From: Siphonodentalium dalli
Lineage: Eukaryota; Mollusca; Scaphopoda; Gadilida; Siphonodentaliidae
Assembly (NCBI GenBank): GCA_032622095.1
Contig: CP136066.1
Span: 49,886,911-49,950,910 of the forward strand
Direction: 5' to 3'
DNA length: 64,000 bases
The notes below the pieces were generated by a model. The model was not told where the DNA came from and did not search any database. It was given only the letters and a program-made list of their open reading frames with translations. Numbering within the stretch: the first letter of the stretch is position 1; every line of letters starts with the position of its first letter. The position numbers were made by a program, and so were the translations under genes. Of the stretch, positions 35,640 to 46,904 are shown in pieces.

Positions 35640-36180
35640 CAAATCTGTTCAATTCTTAGTTAAAAGGGGCCATAATTCTGGTATAAAAAACAGGATCTGA
35701 CCCATATTCAAACTTGATCTGTATTTTGAGTTGATAAACTCGCATACCAAATTTGGTTCTTTATATCAGTTGAAAAATGGTTGATTTATCAAAATATGCA
35801 GAAATTCTATGTCAAAGGGCCATAACTCCATTAAAAAATATCGGATCAAACCCATATTCGAACTCGATCTGTATTTTGGTCCGAGAAACTTGCATACCAA
35901 ATTTGATACTGATCAGATATTTGAGTTATGGTAGCTTGCATGAATTCTAAGTCGAAAAAGGGCCATAACTCCGTAAAAAAAGCTCGGATCGAACCCATAT
36001 TCGAACTCGATCTGTATTTGGTTCTGATCAGATAGAAAATATTTCAGTTAACGCACCATGCGTAAAGTGTCTACAGACAGACAGACAGTCAGACAGAGAC
36101 AGACGGACGGACTAACGACGAGTGGTCAATCCGGACAACGACACTATGTTTACCATACTATGGTATGGGTAAACATAAAA
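35640..36180 (+). repeat. Dispersed repeat R1, copy 3
   Basis: Three units start with 'gggccataa' at 35667, 35817 and 35960 (150 and 143 bp apart), each with 'ccatattc(g/a)aact(t/c)gatct'. Then follow 'gtgtctacagacagacagac', a GACA/GACG run and the terminal hairpin at 36145-36177 (tatgtttacc...gggtaaacata). Confidence 0.8.
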
Positions 36181-36481
36181 ATCAAACTTCCTTCATGCTT
36201 AAGTATGTTTTTTATTATTCACATACCACATTTTCATAAATTTGGCTATAAACTTAATTGGTACGAAAATGATGTCACTAACTTTTTATCAGAATTTTAC
36301 CAATAATACCGCCATTATACCGTACTTGTATTGTGACGACTACATCCCATTGTCTGGGGGTAGCCAGTACGCCCACCGAGCATGCCTGGTTTTTGGAAAC
36401 AGTAGCTATACCCCTAACATATGTGGTGATAACCTCTATACATGTATATATACAGATACACACCCACAATGTCTGTTCAGT

Positions 36482-37240
36482 GTTCCATAAGTCCCAATTT
36501 ATCTCCCAAACAAGAAATAAAGCAGGCAGGAGTTCCACTCTCAGGAAATTAAAATTGCAAAATGTATGCCCATCAATCCACAACCCATCAGTCGGTAGCC
36601 GAGAGGTAGCGTACTGGTCTCTCGTGCTAGTGCTAGTGGACCGGGGATCGCAACCTGGTCAGGGTATTCTGACAAAAATCAGAACTCGGTCAGATACCAA
36701 GTTTGTCAGGCTGAAAAGTCTCATTCGAGATCACTGAATAAAGATCCGAATGCAAAATGCCGACTTCCCCCCATAACAACACTTGTCCAGGTATGTTGTC
36801 GTGGGTTCAGTACGCTGTCCGATCGGGCGCGGACATTAATGGCTGACCCGTGTACACTCCTCGGTGTGCACGTTAAAGAACGTTACTATACAGTCACCAC
36901 AGGGTTATAAAGTTACTCGGCCGTGGTAGCACCTGGACCTCCACATAATCCTCAGCATATTGAGGGCGATGGAGTATCAAGTAGACATAGACCCATCACA
37001 CACCTGGCGCTTTTGAGACAGGCTCAGTCAGCTGTCACTTCGTGGTAAATTTTCACAATGATATATGTTAGTAACCATGTGTTTTGCACACTAAAGATCA
37101 TCAATATTTATGAGCATTAGTGATGAAAACAGTAATAAAAAAAAAAAATCGCAAAATATCAATAAAAAGTTTAGGGTCGGCGGGTTATTTTTAGGGTCGG
37201 TCGATGTACGGAAACATAGTATCTTTTTTCTTTGGCCTTA
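36482..37240 (+). repeat. Dispersed repeat R2, copy 1, split by a SINE
   Basis: 'gttccataagtccca' through 'agggtcggtcgatgtacgga' and 'tttggcctta' aligns with 39874-40213 along its length once the 408-bp insertion is removed. The shared features are an A-run, 'caatatttatgagcatt', and 'gggtcggcgggttattttta'. Confidence 0.8.
36591..36990 (+). mobile_element. tRNA-derived SINE, ~400 bp, with 8-bp target duplication
   Basis: The head (gtcggtagccgagaggtagc, then ...ggggatcgcaacctggtcag) has RNA polymerase III A-box-like TAGCCGAGAGG and B-box-like GGATCGCAACC. The body includes 'ctgtccgatcgggcgcggac' and 'gtgcacgttaaagaac', reminiscent of conserved SINE cores in marine invertebrates (from memory). 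It is flanked by acccatca at 36583-36590 and 36991-36998. Copy 2 of the host repeat has a single 'acccatca' at the equivalent site. Confidence 0.8.
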
Positions 37241-37344
37241 TAGTTTGTACTATACAGAGTAAAAACTTTTGAGAAAACAGAGAATTCATTAACATATAGC
37301 CTATTATAGGTGGACCGGACCATTTTGGACCGGTCCAGGCGTGT

Positions 37345-38000
37345 TAGGGTCCGGCGAAGCTTCGAGATTCGATTCGAAATCGATCGTGTGATTCGAATGT
37401 AGTTCGAATCACCATATTAACCTCATTCTGTACGAACTTGTTGAACAGCGTGTCCTACAAAAGCTCTAAAACAAACGCACGCAGATGTCGTTGCGAACGC
37501 CGTCGGTGCACGAGATGCAGTCCTGTTTCGTTCAGTAAATTATTGCTCTTCGGTCGTCGCGGCGGCGAAATATCCATATCATCGATCCATCTCTTGTGCC
37601 CTTCCCTACTTTTTATTTATCCAAAATTATAATGGCGGAAATTAAAAGTTATTTTGAATGCAGCGTTGACAAATTCAGGTGCAAATCGTGCACGACTGTA
37701 CTATCAGTTCAAAAAACCGGCACTACCTCCCACTTATGGGCACACCTTAGCCGCAGTCATCCTGAAATCCACCATAAGGGCAAAAGAAAAGAAAGCTCAA
37801 CACGAAAATTAACCGGCAAGACGTCTAGTAGTAGCGGTGATGCGGGCGAGCCTCTAAAAAGAAACAGTTGTCACTAGCCACCTTTACGATGAAGAAAGAA
37901 TTGGGCCCCCGATGAATAAAAAAGTACGACAGTACGATTTATCTCGTCATATTTTCATGTGCGTTCTCAACATTTTTTATTGTGACGCAGGTCCACACGG
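37345..38000 (+). mobile_element. Truncated hAT-type transposon (5' end and BED-finger ORF)
   Basis: TAGGGTCCGGCGAAGCTTCG at 37345 and subterminal 'gagattcgattcga' match the right end of the hAT element at 22174-23600. As in that element, the BED ORF reads inward from this end. No opposite terminus was found; the sequence changes character near 38020. Confidence 0.6.
37632..37877 (+). CDS. BED-type zinc-finger ORF of a hAT transposase, 81 aa, truncated
   Basis: Starts MAEIKSYFECSVDKFRCKSC, continues TTSHLWAHLSRSHPEIH, and has a basic Lys/Arg/Ser tail. The C-x2-C ... H-x4-H arrangement is the BED finger. The frame stops at 37875-37877. In another frame 'KKELG' and 'MNKKVRQYDLSRH' continue, suggesting a frameshift in what was a longer transposase. 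No catalytic or dimerisation domain is present. Confidence 0.65.
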   Translation: MAEIKSYFECSVDKFRCKSCTTVLSVQKTGTTSHLWAHLSRSHPEIHHKGKRKESSTRKLTGKTSSSSGDAGEPLKRNSCH

Positions 38001-38118
38001 CAAGCTGCTAAACACGCAGAGGCAGAGGCGGACTGGGCAAAGAAACCGGCCCGGGAAATTAATATAATACCGGCCTATCTGTTTGGGGGGGGGGGGGGTC
38101 CACAGTCCACCTTGGAAA

Positions 38119-38250
38119 ATTCCAACTGCACCCCCCCCCCCTTGAATCAGACCAAATACATATTTTTGCATAATTCCATTTGCACCCCCCCCTTGAATCA
38201 GATGCAGACCAAATACATGTTTTTGCTTAATTCCATTTGCACCTCTGGTC
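38119..38250 (+). repeat. Tandem repeat, 52-58-bp unit x 2.5, with C-runs
   Basis: 'aattcca(a/t)(c/t)tgcacc' recurs at 38119, 38171 and 38229, with C-runs, 'ttgaatcaga' and 'gaccaaataca(t)'. Confidence 0.75.
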
Positions 38251-39367
38251 TAATATAATATTCATAAACCATGGTTCTATATATTCCCGGTATGAGACCA
38301 TTCAGATATTTTTACCTGAAAAATTGCATAAAATCTAACATCTAGCGGTCTAACTCCAGACAAATGCACACGGCTACGGACAAGAGACCAGGACACACCG
38401 GGCTGTTCATGGTTGTTCGGCCCGGGGTGAGAACATTTTAAAAACTATACAAGAAAATCTCGAATCCGATAAACTAGACTGGCATCAACTGAAGCGTTCC
38501 TATTTTCTTGTAAATTTCAATTGTGGGAGGGGTGCGTAAGAATTTTTTTGGGATTTACCGCTGGGAGTTACCGTTAAAATCTCGAGATTAATGGGGTCTT
38601 TACGTGGTGTTATATGATGCCGACAAGTTCATTTAATGTCAAAATTACGATTAGGCCAAATAAAAAAGATAATATGTTTCCGATAACGGAGAGAAAAAAT
38701 TAGGGTAGGTAGGTAGGGAAATGTTTTTTTTTATTATTTTTTGATATTTTTTTCCAGCTGCAGAAATATTGAACTACCTCGACCGAAATGACATAAAATG
38801 CCTACTTGTGTTGTAGGGAAAGTATTACTTGTGGAAATATACATTAACATTGAACAAGATATCAAACTTGCTGTTATTCTTAATAGTGTGTTTCAGTAAT
38901 CACATACTGATTTTGGCCATGAACTCAGAGGGATGGGGCTTCATATTCTCCGACTGTCCGAAAATATTATAGAACCTATATATTTGAATTGTTCATATGG
39001 GATATTCTGCCTGATTGTTGAAGATGTCAGTTGGGCTGAAGGGGGTCACTCACCAAATAAAAGTGTTGAAGGGTATTTTACGGTACACAGGTTTTGAAAA
39101 TCTGCTGAAGGGTACACAGGGTTTGTGATCAGCACTAATGCAGTTACTTTAAGTGTGTTCCCAAAAGTCTGGCAGCCACCAGCAGTTCGTCTTCAGTTAA
39201 TTTTAAATTTCCTTGCAACCTATACAAAGATCCTCTAACAGAAATCATGACAAGACACGAATATACTGTTCAGCACATTTTCAAAACCTGTGTAGCATTA
39301 GTTGGTGTCAATTATAAAAGCAAGTTTATCAAAACAAAACATTTATTTTGAACAAAATAATATATTA

Positions 39368-39695
39368 AAGGGGTACTGTACCCTGAATCCGGTTATCTGT
39401 AGGACTATCTCCTTGTATACTCAACAGAATATATGCAACAAATGAATGAATTTGAGGCATGTATTAATGCCAAATACACTTATGTGCTCTATGAATGGTG
39501 CAAACAACATGGTAAGTATATTGAAAATGAATTTATGACTCCAGTCATATAAATTACCATGTTGTTTGCATCGTTCTCATAGAACACATCAGTGTATTTG
39601 GCACTAATCCATGGCTCAAATGCATTAATTTGCTGCATATATTCTCTTGAGTATAAAAGGAGATGGTCCCATAATTGGCAGATTCAGTACCCCTT
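39368..39695. mobile_element. Fully fold-back MITE, TA target duplication
   Basis: The left half (AAGGGGTACTG... through gcaaacaacatggta) is the reverse complement of the right half (taccatgttgtttgc... through CAGTACCCCTT) with ~15% mismatch, over ~160-bp arms. TA dinucleotides at 39366-39367 and 39696-39697 flank it. The 328-bp length and lack of an ORF indicate a MITE. Confidence 0.8.
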
Positions 39696-39873
39696 TAGAT
39701 AGCACCCAGCATTTTCAAATGTGTGCAAAAGAAACATGGTGGGTGAAGCAATGAAGTGTACCAGTAAAATGTTGTTTGAATATTAAGTGTCAAACGAAAT
39801 GGAAATGTACATTTCTCATGCTGTCAAGAAAATAATAAATGGGCATGCATGTTTATTTGGAACTCATGAATAT

Positions 39874-40213
39874 GTTCCATAAGTCCCAAACAAGGCATAA
39901 TGGTAAAGCAGGCATGAGATCCACTCTCTTGAAATTAAAATTGCAAGATTCATGCCTATCAATCCACAACCCATCACACACCTGTGGCTTTTGAGACAAC
40001 TGTCACACTTCATGTCACTTATCACAGGCTTATGTTAGAAACCATGTGTTTTGCACCTAATGATTATCAATATTTATGAGCATTGGCGGTAAAAACAGTA
40101 AAAAAAAAAAATTTGACTTTTTCTCAAAATATCAATAAAAAGATTAGGGTCGGCGGGTTATTTTTAGGGTCGGTCGATGTACGGAAACATATTATCTTTT
40201 TTATTTGGCCTTA
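39874..40213 (+). repeat. Dispersed repeat R2, copy 2 (empty site for the SINE)
   Basis: Colinear with 36482-37240 minus the SINE. The uninterrupted junction reads 'caacccatcacacacctg'. Confidence 0.8.
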
Positions 40214-40217
40214 GCCA

Positions 40218-40385
40218 ATTCGGCTGGTTAAACAACACATGTGGTGGCCCACGTCCGGAATTTTCCCGGTCTCCCGATCGGCCATGCAGTCCGCCTCTGC
40301 CCTCATGAATTTATGTGAGAAGAGTACCATCTTATTGGATACACGGCTGGTTAAACAACACATGTGGCGGCCCACGTCGGTTTCA
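40218..40385. repeat. Direct repeat, ~35 bp x 2
   Basis: 'cggctggttaaacaacacat' followed by 'gtgg(t/c)ggcccacgtc' occurs at about 40219 and 40345. Confidence 0.8.
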
Positions 40386-40506
40386 TTTGCGGCCCAAGTT
40401 GTGGTTGGGCGGCCCAACCACATATACCCCCCGTTGTCACTGTGCACAAATCTTGGGTTTGTTCATTGCGTTACTCGGAACAGTGCTCCGTAACCATTTC
40501 CTGCGG

Positions 40507-40712
40507 GGCGGGTTGTCTCGTTTCGCTACTCCGTTCTGCGCCGATAAAATTGTACCGTGAGGGGGTTGTCTCGTTTCGCTACTCCGTTCTGCGCCGATAA
40601 AATTGTACCGTGAGACATTCACCGAATGAACGGTAATTATAGACAACAATGCGCGGGTGTGTTTGTTTCGCTACTCGTTCTGCGCCGATGCAAATTGACC
40701 GTGCTACATTCA
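40507..40712. repeat. Tandem repeat, ~53-bp unit x 2 exact, plus a diverged third
   Basis: 'ggttgtctcgtttcgctact' through 'gataaaattgtaccgtgag' is duplicated exactly (about 40510-40614). A decayed unit ('tttgtttcgctactcgttct', 'gccgatgcaaattgaccgtg') follows near 40658. Confidence 0.85.
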
Positions 40713-40719
40713 GATTTGA

Positions 40720-42425
40720 TGCACGCTGAAGCGGCCGATGTCGGTGAATCGAAAACGAAAGTTAGCCGCTCTCGGTCAATCAGAATGCTTGTTTTTAGTG
40801 ACAAATACTCAATTGAATTACAATCAATGATAATGATACTCTGTAAAAATCATACTAAATGTAATGCATGATGTGTATCTTTAAAAATAAAATGTATGTC
40901 AATTAATTATGAAGTCAGGATTTTGTCTCAAATTTTAACATGGAAACCCTTGGCTATGGGAGAAAAATGATAATTTTATCGCTTTACCTCCGTCTTAAAG
41001 AATGATTTTAAACAATGTTTCTGTATGCCTGTATAGGGCCGTCTTCGTATACGATAGACTTCGCGCGGGACCGCTTCTCATGTTACCTGTATTCGCGCAA
41101 TTCACTCATTCAACTTTCATTTTCAAGATCAAATTCCAAAGTTAAAATTAATAATAATTATATATTATATAGCCTACCTTTAAACTTTTGAATCACTTCG
41201 TCCCCCATGTCAAATTGGAAATAATGAAGCATTTACATCCGGGTTTCACTGACTGTGAAATATGTGTACATTGTGCATGCAAAATATGTATGTGACCCCT
41301 ATTATCGTCATGAATATGCAGATGAGGTGGTGTCACGATTTTGACGATATCAGACCAAATTATGAAACATGTGTTAATTTGATAAGATGAATCAGTATGA
41401 ATACTTTGCAGGGCATCTGACTATGAGACATTATAAATGACTCCCAAAAAATAATAAAACCTCGCAAAAAAGGTTTCATATTGACAGATGCCTCATAATT
41501 AGTGTAATATCCTAATATATATATGTGTATGTGTATGCAAGTACATTCTTGTGCGTGTGAATATATGCACTGAAATATGTTCGTATTTGTCTCTTCTATT
41601 ATATATATGCCCTTTATTATATGGAAGAATATATTGTGAGGATAAACATGTGTTGTTATAATACTATAGCATACGTTGGTTTAAATGAAGGATAGTGATA
41701 TTTTCCTTCAAATTGTTAGTTAGAAATTTGGATTTTTTGAAAATTCACGAATAGGGCACCTTCTTAAAATATTCGCATTATCGCGGCCTATGAAAACACA
41801 CTCCGCAGTCTGTATTGATAAGCCTTGCCCTGTGTAATTTGGTTTCGTTTTTGAAGAACGGTCTCGTCAGTATCATTTTGACAACACAATATGCAAACTC
41901 CAGACAGAGTTATCTCTCATCGCTACGCTGAGATACCACTGCTCTAAGGATGGTAACGTTTTAAACTATGCTGACGGATACCTCTATTTTTAGACTGGGG
42001 AATCCCATTCAAAATGTCCGCGGGCTTTTCAACTCCCCGAAATAAATCAAAAGCCATGTGTTTTGCCTGCTTGACATCGGAAATTATGAGGAGCAGAGAA
42101 TTGAAAATTGGACCGTATGCACACCTCGATATGCCCTACTGATCACGGGCATCACAACTTGTGTCCGCGCTTGCCTGCCCATAGATAGGCACACCTCTAA
42201 TTGGTTGTGCTCAGCTGTTTTCTCCTATCAATCCAGAAAACTGAATTTGGTTTTCACAGTCATGTTGAGCGGTGACAGTGCATATCATTTTTGCAAATAT
42301 TGTCATAACATGCCATGTTTCTGCCAAATTTATAGGCCCCCACTCTGATAATTTGATTAAAACAGTCACTGGGCAAACAAGTGTTGCAAATATTTTCATA
42401 ACATGCAATCTTTACAAAACTGTGT
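40720..42425. other. Gene-free stretch
   Basis: No firm exon. A 42-codon frame from aaaATGtcc at 42014 is unrecognised. Confidence 0.4.
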
Positions 42426-42427
42426 TT

Positions 42428-43510
42428 TGATTTTATTGTATGTAAATAAGTTTGGCCACAATTGACCAAAATAGAGACCATTGTCAGAAATTAGTAACCA
42501 GATATGCATATTTTGAGGTAGGGCAGGTGTGGGGTATGGCAGGAAAACATAGTATCCTGGTGGTTTTGATCAAATAATTTAAATACATTCCATGAAATTG
42601 GGTATATTGGCTAACATATTGTCTGAATTGGAGTGTGATCCACTCATAACTTACATATTTCACACAATTACATTATCATGCCATATGTTTTTGTTTTTGT
42701 TTTTGTTTTATAAAAAACGGTTAAATGAATGCAATGTAATTGCAGATAATGTCTGATATAAGGCCTTTTATTCGAGTGTAACCCACCTATAACTTACATA
42801 TTTTACAGTTTGATCACTGTTGAATGGTACACCATCATGGCATAGGTGATTTTGCTAAATAACTTATCGATTTGACACTTGTTGGACACTTTCGAAGTGT
42901 ACGTTATCATGGCATATGTGATTTTCTTCAAATAGATTAAATGCATGCCATGAAATTGGAGAAAATGTCTTATATATGGCCTTTAATGCCTTTATTCAAT
43001 CTGTATGTGGCTGAACACGTCTCAAGTACTGTCTGAGATATGGTTCTAAAGGAACGTCAAATGACTGGGTCCATAAATGATTTTATATTATTGCCATGGC
43101 CCCTAATATAAAAGGTAGGGCAGGTCTTGGCTCCCAAATCTATGGCAATTCAATGTTTCAGCCCCACATAAAAATTTATCAGTTTCCAAGTCCCAGTGGT
43201 GATTTTATTCATTGTATCTCTTCACATTGAAATAAGTTTGGCCACAATTGACACAGGTAGAGACCATTCTCAAATACTAAAGACCAAGAATGCAAATTTT
43301 AAGGTAGGGCAGTTATGGTGTAGGCAGGGGAAACTTTGTCTCCTTACATTTTTTTAGTCGCTGTATTTGGCTAACAACTTCTAAATAACTGTCTATGGTG
43401 TGGTTCTGAAGGACTTTTAAAATATTAAATCCATTAATGATTTCATATTATTCCCATAGCCCTTATAATGTAAAAGGTAGGGCAGGTTTCGGCTCCTAAA
43501 TCTATGAAAA
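42428..43510. repeat. Complex tandem duplication containing 'aggtagggcagg' units
   Basis: 'ataagtttggccacaattgac...agagaccatt' (42445 and 43230), '(a/t)aggtagggcag' (42518, 43117, 43302 and 43477) and 'ttatattattgccatggcccc' / 'tcatattattcccatagccc' mark two main copies. The first has extra ~160-bp sub-units with 'cataacttacatatttcaca' and 'atcatggcata(t/g)gtgatttt'. Confidence 0.65.
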
Positions 43511-43514
43511 ATTA

Positions 43515-43625
43515 TCAGTTTATCGCGAAGATTTTTGTGGTTTGCGATTTATCGCGAAGTATTTTACCACTTAATCGCGAAGATGTTTGCGATTTATCGA
43601 AAAAATATCTGCGATTTAGAATTTT
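43515..43625 (+). repeat. Short tandem array of 'tttatcgcgaag(a)t...tgcga'
   Basis: Four units of 22-30 bp carry 'TTATCGCGAAG' or 'TTTGCGATTTATCG'. Spacing is irregular and the last unit is decayed. Confidence 0.7.
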
Positions 43626-43721
43626 CCGATTTTATCACAAAAGTGGACCTGATATTAAATGTACGGTTGGCCTTGGCGGTGGGTTATACTGGGTATCCTG
43701 TGAAAATATTTCCACCCGTCA

Positions 43722-44165
43722 AAAACCGCCACAAACAGAAAGAACATCAAAATGTAGACAGCCTTTGTCCGTATACAAATAAGAAATATCGCATTAACAG
43801 TATGTTATTGTCAAATGTTTGACCATTGTTATGTAAACAAAAGCATAACAAGTTACTTGTCTGGTGTTTGTTTATATTATGATGGTAAACATAAAGAGTG
43901 TTCTTTGTTGGTGAATTCCTTATATGGAACTAATAAAGAGCGTTTATGACATTTGTGTGTGATTAGCCAGTAGCATTGTGCTGTCTTATGTAACACAATC
44001 AGGCTCTTGCTTAGGTAAAATATAGTAGGTCTTTATGATAACATGCTGTTTACGTGATGGTCATGTATATATGAACGAAACTGTATGCGTTTTAATGTTT
44101 TTCTGTTTACGGTGATTAGAACAAATATGAATATTTTCGACAACTAAGGCCTCACGTGCCTTTAA
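43722..44165 (+). repeat. Dispersed repeat R3, copy 1 (partner 60350-60705)
   Basis: 'ccgtcaaaaaccgccacaaa', 'agtatgttattgtcaaatgt', 'atggtaaacat' and 'cacgtgcctttaa' all recur in the same order at 60350-60705. That implies a common ~400-bp element. Confidence 0.75.
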
Positions 44166-44296
44166 GGTGGGTTTATTAATTACTAAAGCACCCCAATGAC
44201 TATGTGAATACCTGCGAGAACTCATATGGCGCAAACAAGATTATGTAATCAACAACGGATATATACGGAAGCACATTAAGCATAATTCAAATTCCA

Positions 44297-44560
44297 TTTC
44301 AGTTAAGCGTAATGCCATTACGCTTGAGCGTAATGCCATTACACTTAAGCCTAATTTCATTATACTTAATCATAATAACATTACGATTAAGCGAAATAGC
44401 ATTACACATAAACATAATGGCATTATGCTTAAGCGTAATAAGATTACGTTTAAGTGTAATGGAAATCTGAATTACGCTGCCGGGTAATGGCATTACGCCT
44501 CTTAAGCATAATGACATTATGCATTACCCTTAAGCGTAATTGGCTATTACATATGAATTT
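44297..44560. repeat. Array of palindromic ~21-24-bp units, TTAAGCGTAATGCCATTACGC type
   Basis: About ten units alternate the half-site TTAAGCGTAAT and its complement ATTACGCTTAA around short centres (gcc, aac, gga). This makes each unit and each junction a dyad. Units vary (gcgtaat, cataat, tgtaat) but usually in both halves. The frame open on the minus strand only reflects the repeat. Confidence 0.85.
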
Positions 44561-44569
44561 GGCATTTTG

Positions 44570-45980
44570 GAAACCACATGTTTTTTGAAAATGTAGAGCA
44601 TACAGAGATTGGAAATCCATGGTTTGCGTTGCATGGACAGATCCTATGGCCTTATAAAAATAAAGGATACTTATGAACTGAAAATGCACAACTGATTGAG
44701 TTAGGGTGGATGTGTAACAGTTTCATATAAAGAGTAGCTCAAAAATGTTGAAAAAGCTCTCAAAATGCTGAATTTGACCCAAAATGCACAAGCCAGGCAT
44801 CCGAATGCTCATGATGATAGCTCAAATGCACAGCCCTTACTAGTAGTCTAGTGCATTAACACAAACTCGTGAAACTTGGAACATATGTTCTTTGAAATAA
44901 ATGAACAAGACAATACCTGTTTCATTGAAACTAATTTGTATTGTTTGATATCAGTATGTTTGTTGGTGGTTAAAGTAGTTGCCCATTTCACGATCAAAAC
45001 CGCAAGAGACAGTGTTGCCGATGTCACACAGTAAGATGAAGGTTATTTGAAGAAATGCTATTTGTGACAGGTAATTATTATACATTCACCTGTCCAAAAA
45101 ATCGCATATTTCACCAATGTACCCCAACCGCGTGAAGGAAATATAATTTCATGTTTCTAACCTCCAATTTGATATATTAAAGATATTCTATGTGTATTCC
45201 GTTTTCCAATTTTAGCTTATAATATGTCATAACCGGGTCTGAAATTTCAGAATGTTTTGTTCAGCTGCCTTTTGAGAGCAGTATAGGATTAACAAGGTTG
45301 AACATTAGACATATTTGAAGGTATACAAATGCATTTATACATTGTATATATAAGCGTATTATTAATTTATTTAAATCATTGTAATGGCGTATACAATATG
45401 GTAATAACAAATCAAGTTTCCATACTGGCAACAACCTCAAAATATGTACGACATATATACTATCACGTTGTTTAAAATAATTGGACTTTAGTTTTGTGTG
45501 TCACCACCATGGAAATTATGGGATTGCATTTGACTTGGAAAACAAGTGTTAAGTGTTAAAGTTTATAATAATAAATATCTAAATAAACACTTTACTGAAT
45601 ATATCTGTCTCAACTATTTTGTTCACAATATATAGATATTCAAATGTTTAAGCGTGTTTTGATCCACAATCGTAAGTTTGTACACTATTGTGGCCAGCTT
45701 ATGGCTGTCTAATGCAGCACGATCTATATACCGACTGAGCCACTGAGGTCACCTACATAATATATCCAATGAATAATGGGTGACAAGATTAGATAGACAT
45801 TGAATTGATAGAGCATTTTTGAGCGAGCAATGTGGCAATATGATTCCATCAAATACAAAGAACGGTTACCTTAGTTTTGTAAATTGAAATGGACATAGAA
45901 GAAGTGCCTTTTCGATGAGGTGTATCGCGAGTTTCTGTTGTGTGAGATGTAAATTCGAGCTCAGCCTAGTCATAAACTTA
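44570..45980. other. Gene-free stretch
   Basis: No exon or mobile element that I can support. Confidence 0.4.
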
Positions 45981-45984
45981 TCAC

Positions 45985-46585
45985 ATGTCGTCAGGATTGC
46001 CCCAGTCGAATATACTTCTGTGGTACTCCTTGCTACAATTAGACGTGAAACTTCCGTCTTCAATGAAATCAATTGGGGCCGCAAAAGTCTTATGCACTTA
46101 TGCACTTGATAGATGCTGACGCGAGATGTGAGGGCAGGGAACCTACGTCAGAGATTGCATGAATAATGAAAGACTATTAACCATTCATTTCTGTCAAATT
46201 TGTACTTATCACATGACAGTGATGGCTTACGACACTCGTTCAACTGGCACTAACATACCACTTTAAAACACAAACAAAACCACGTTATTGCGAGAATCGC
46301 TTCTGTGAGCAAAAGACTCGAGCGCATCCGAGTCAGAACTATATCTCATATCGACCCCCGAATGTTTCCTTAGAAAGAAGTTGAGGGGTGCCTCTTGATC
46401 TATTCATCCGAGAAACTCCCGTCCTCGGTGTAATCAATCGAAGCCTTAAATGTCTCGAGAAAATTTCACGAGACATTGTTTGGAATATGAAACCCACTAA
46501 CCGTATTGAATACCCTGTCGTGCTTCTTGTGATATTCGGACAAGAAACTCCCATCAGTAAGTTCAGTTTGGCGTTTTAAAGACTC
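45985..46585. repeat. Diverged repeat units, three copies
   Basis: Blocks near 46005-46085, 46380-46445 and 46505-46580 share 'gtgaaact(t/c)cc(g/a)tc' or 'agaaactcccatc' with alignable flanks. The translated similarity in one frame (VEYTSVVLLA... against IEYPVVLLVI...) reflects the duplication. I do not recognise a protein family. Confidence 0.45.
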
Positions 46586-46904
46586 GAGAACGCACAACAA
46601 AGCTTGGAAATGATAACACTAGACACCACTAACCGCACACCAATCGTTTATGAATATGTTCTCAAATAATACTCGATAGGCGGATACAATAAGAAGCAAT
46701 AATTATAGAGCATGTTTTGCAGAAGCCCTACCAAAACATTCATTTCCTAATGGGTGGAATTCAGTTAATTCCAAAATAAAAATATGTAAATTTAATTACA
46801 CACTCAAAACGTTAATGGCTATGACACCAATAGGAATAGATTCTGAATAGGTTACCGGTGAAACAAAATTATACTACATTTGCAGTAGACAGCAAAACAC
46901 GTGG

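Larger units (their letters stand above)
38021..40301. mobile_element. Possible transposon with inverted ends GGCAGAGGCGGACTG
   Basis: GGCAGAGGCGGACTG at 38021-38035 and its exact complement at 40287-40301 are followed inward by alignable sequence (aaaccggcccgggaaatt against gaccgggaaaattccgg). The interval contains later insertions (39368-39695). I could not find a target duplication, so the pairing is uncertain. Confidence 0.45.

Noticed and set aside
36333-36737. 134-aa ORF
   Set aside because: It runs across repeat R2 into the SINE; an artefact of joined repeats.
42014-42142. Short ORF from aaaATGtcc (STPRNKSKAMCFACLTSEIM)
   Set aside because: Only 42 codons, no donor that fits clearly, no recognisable domain.
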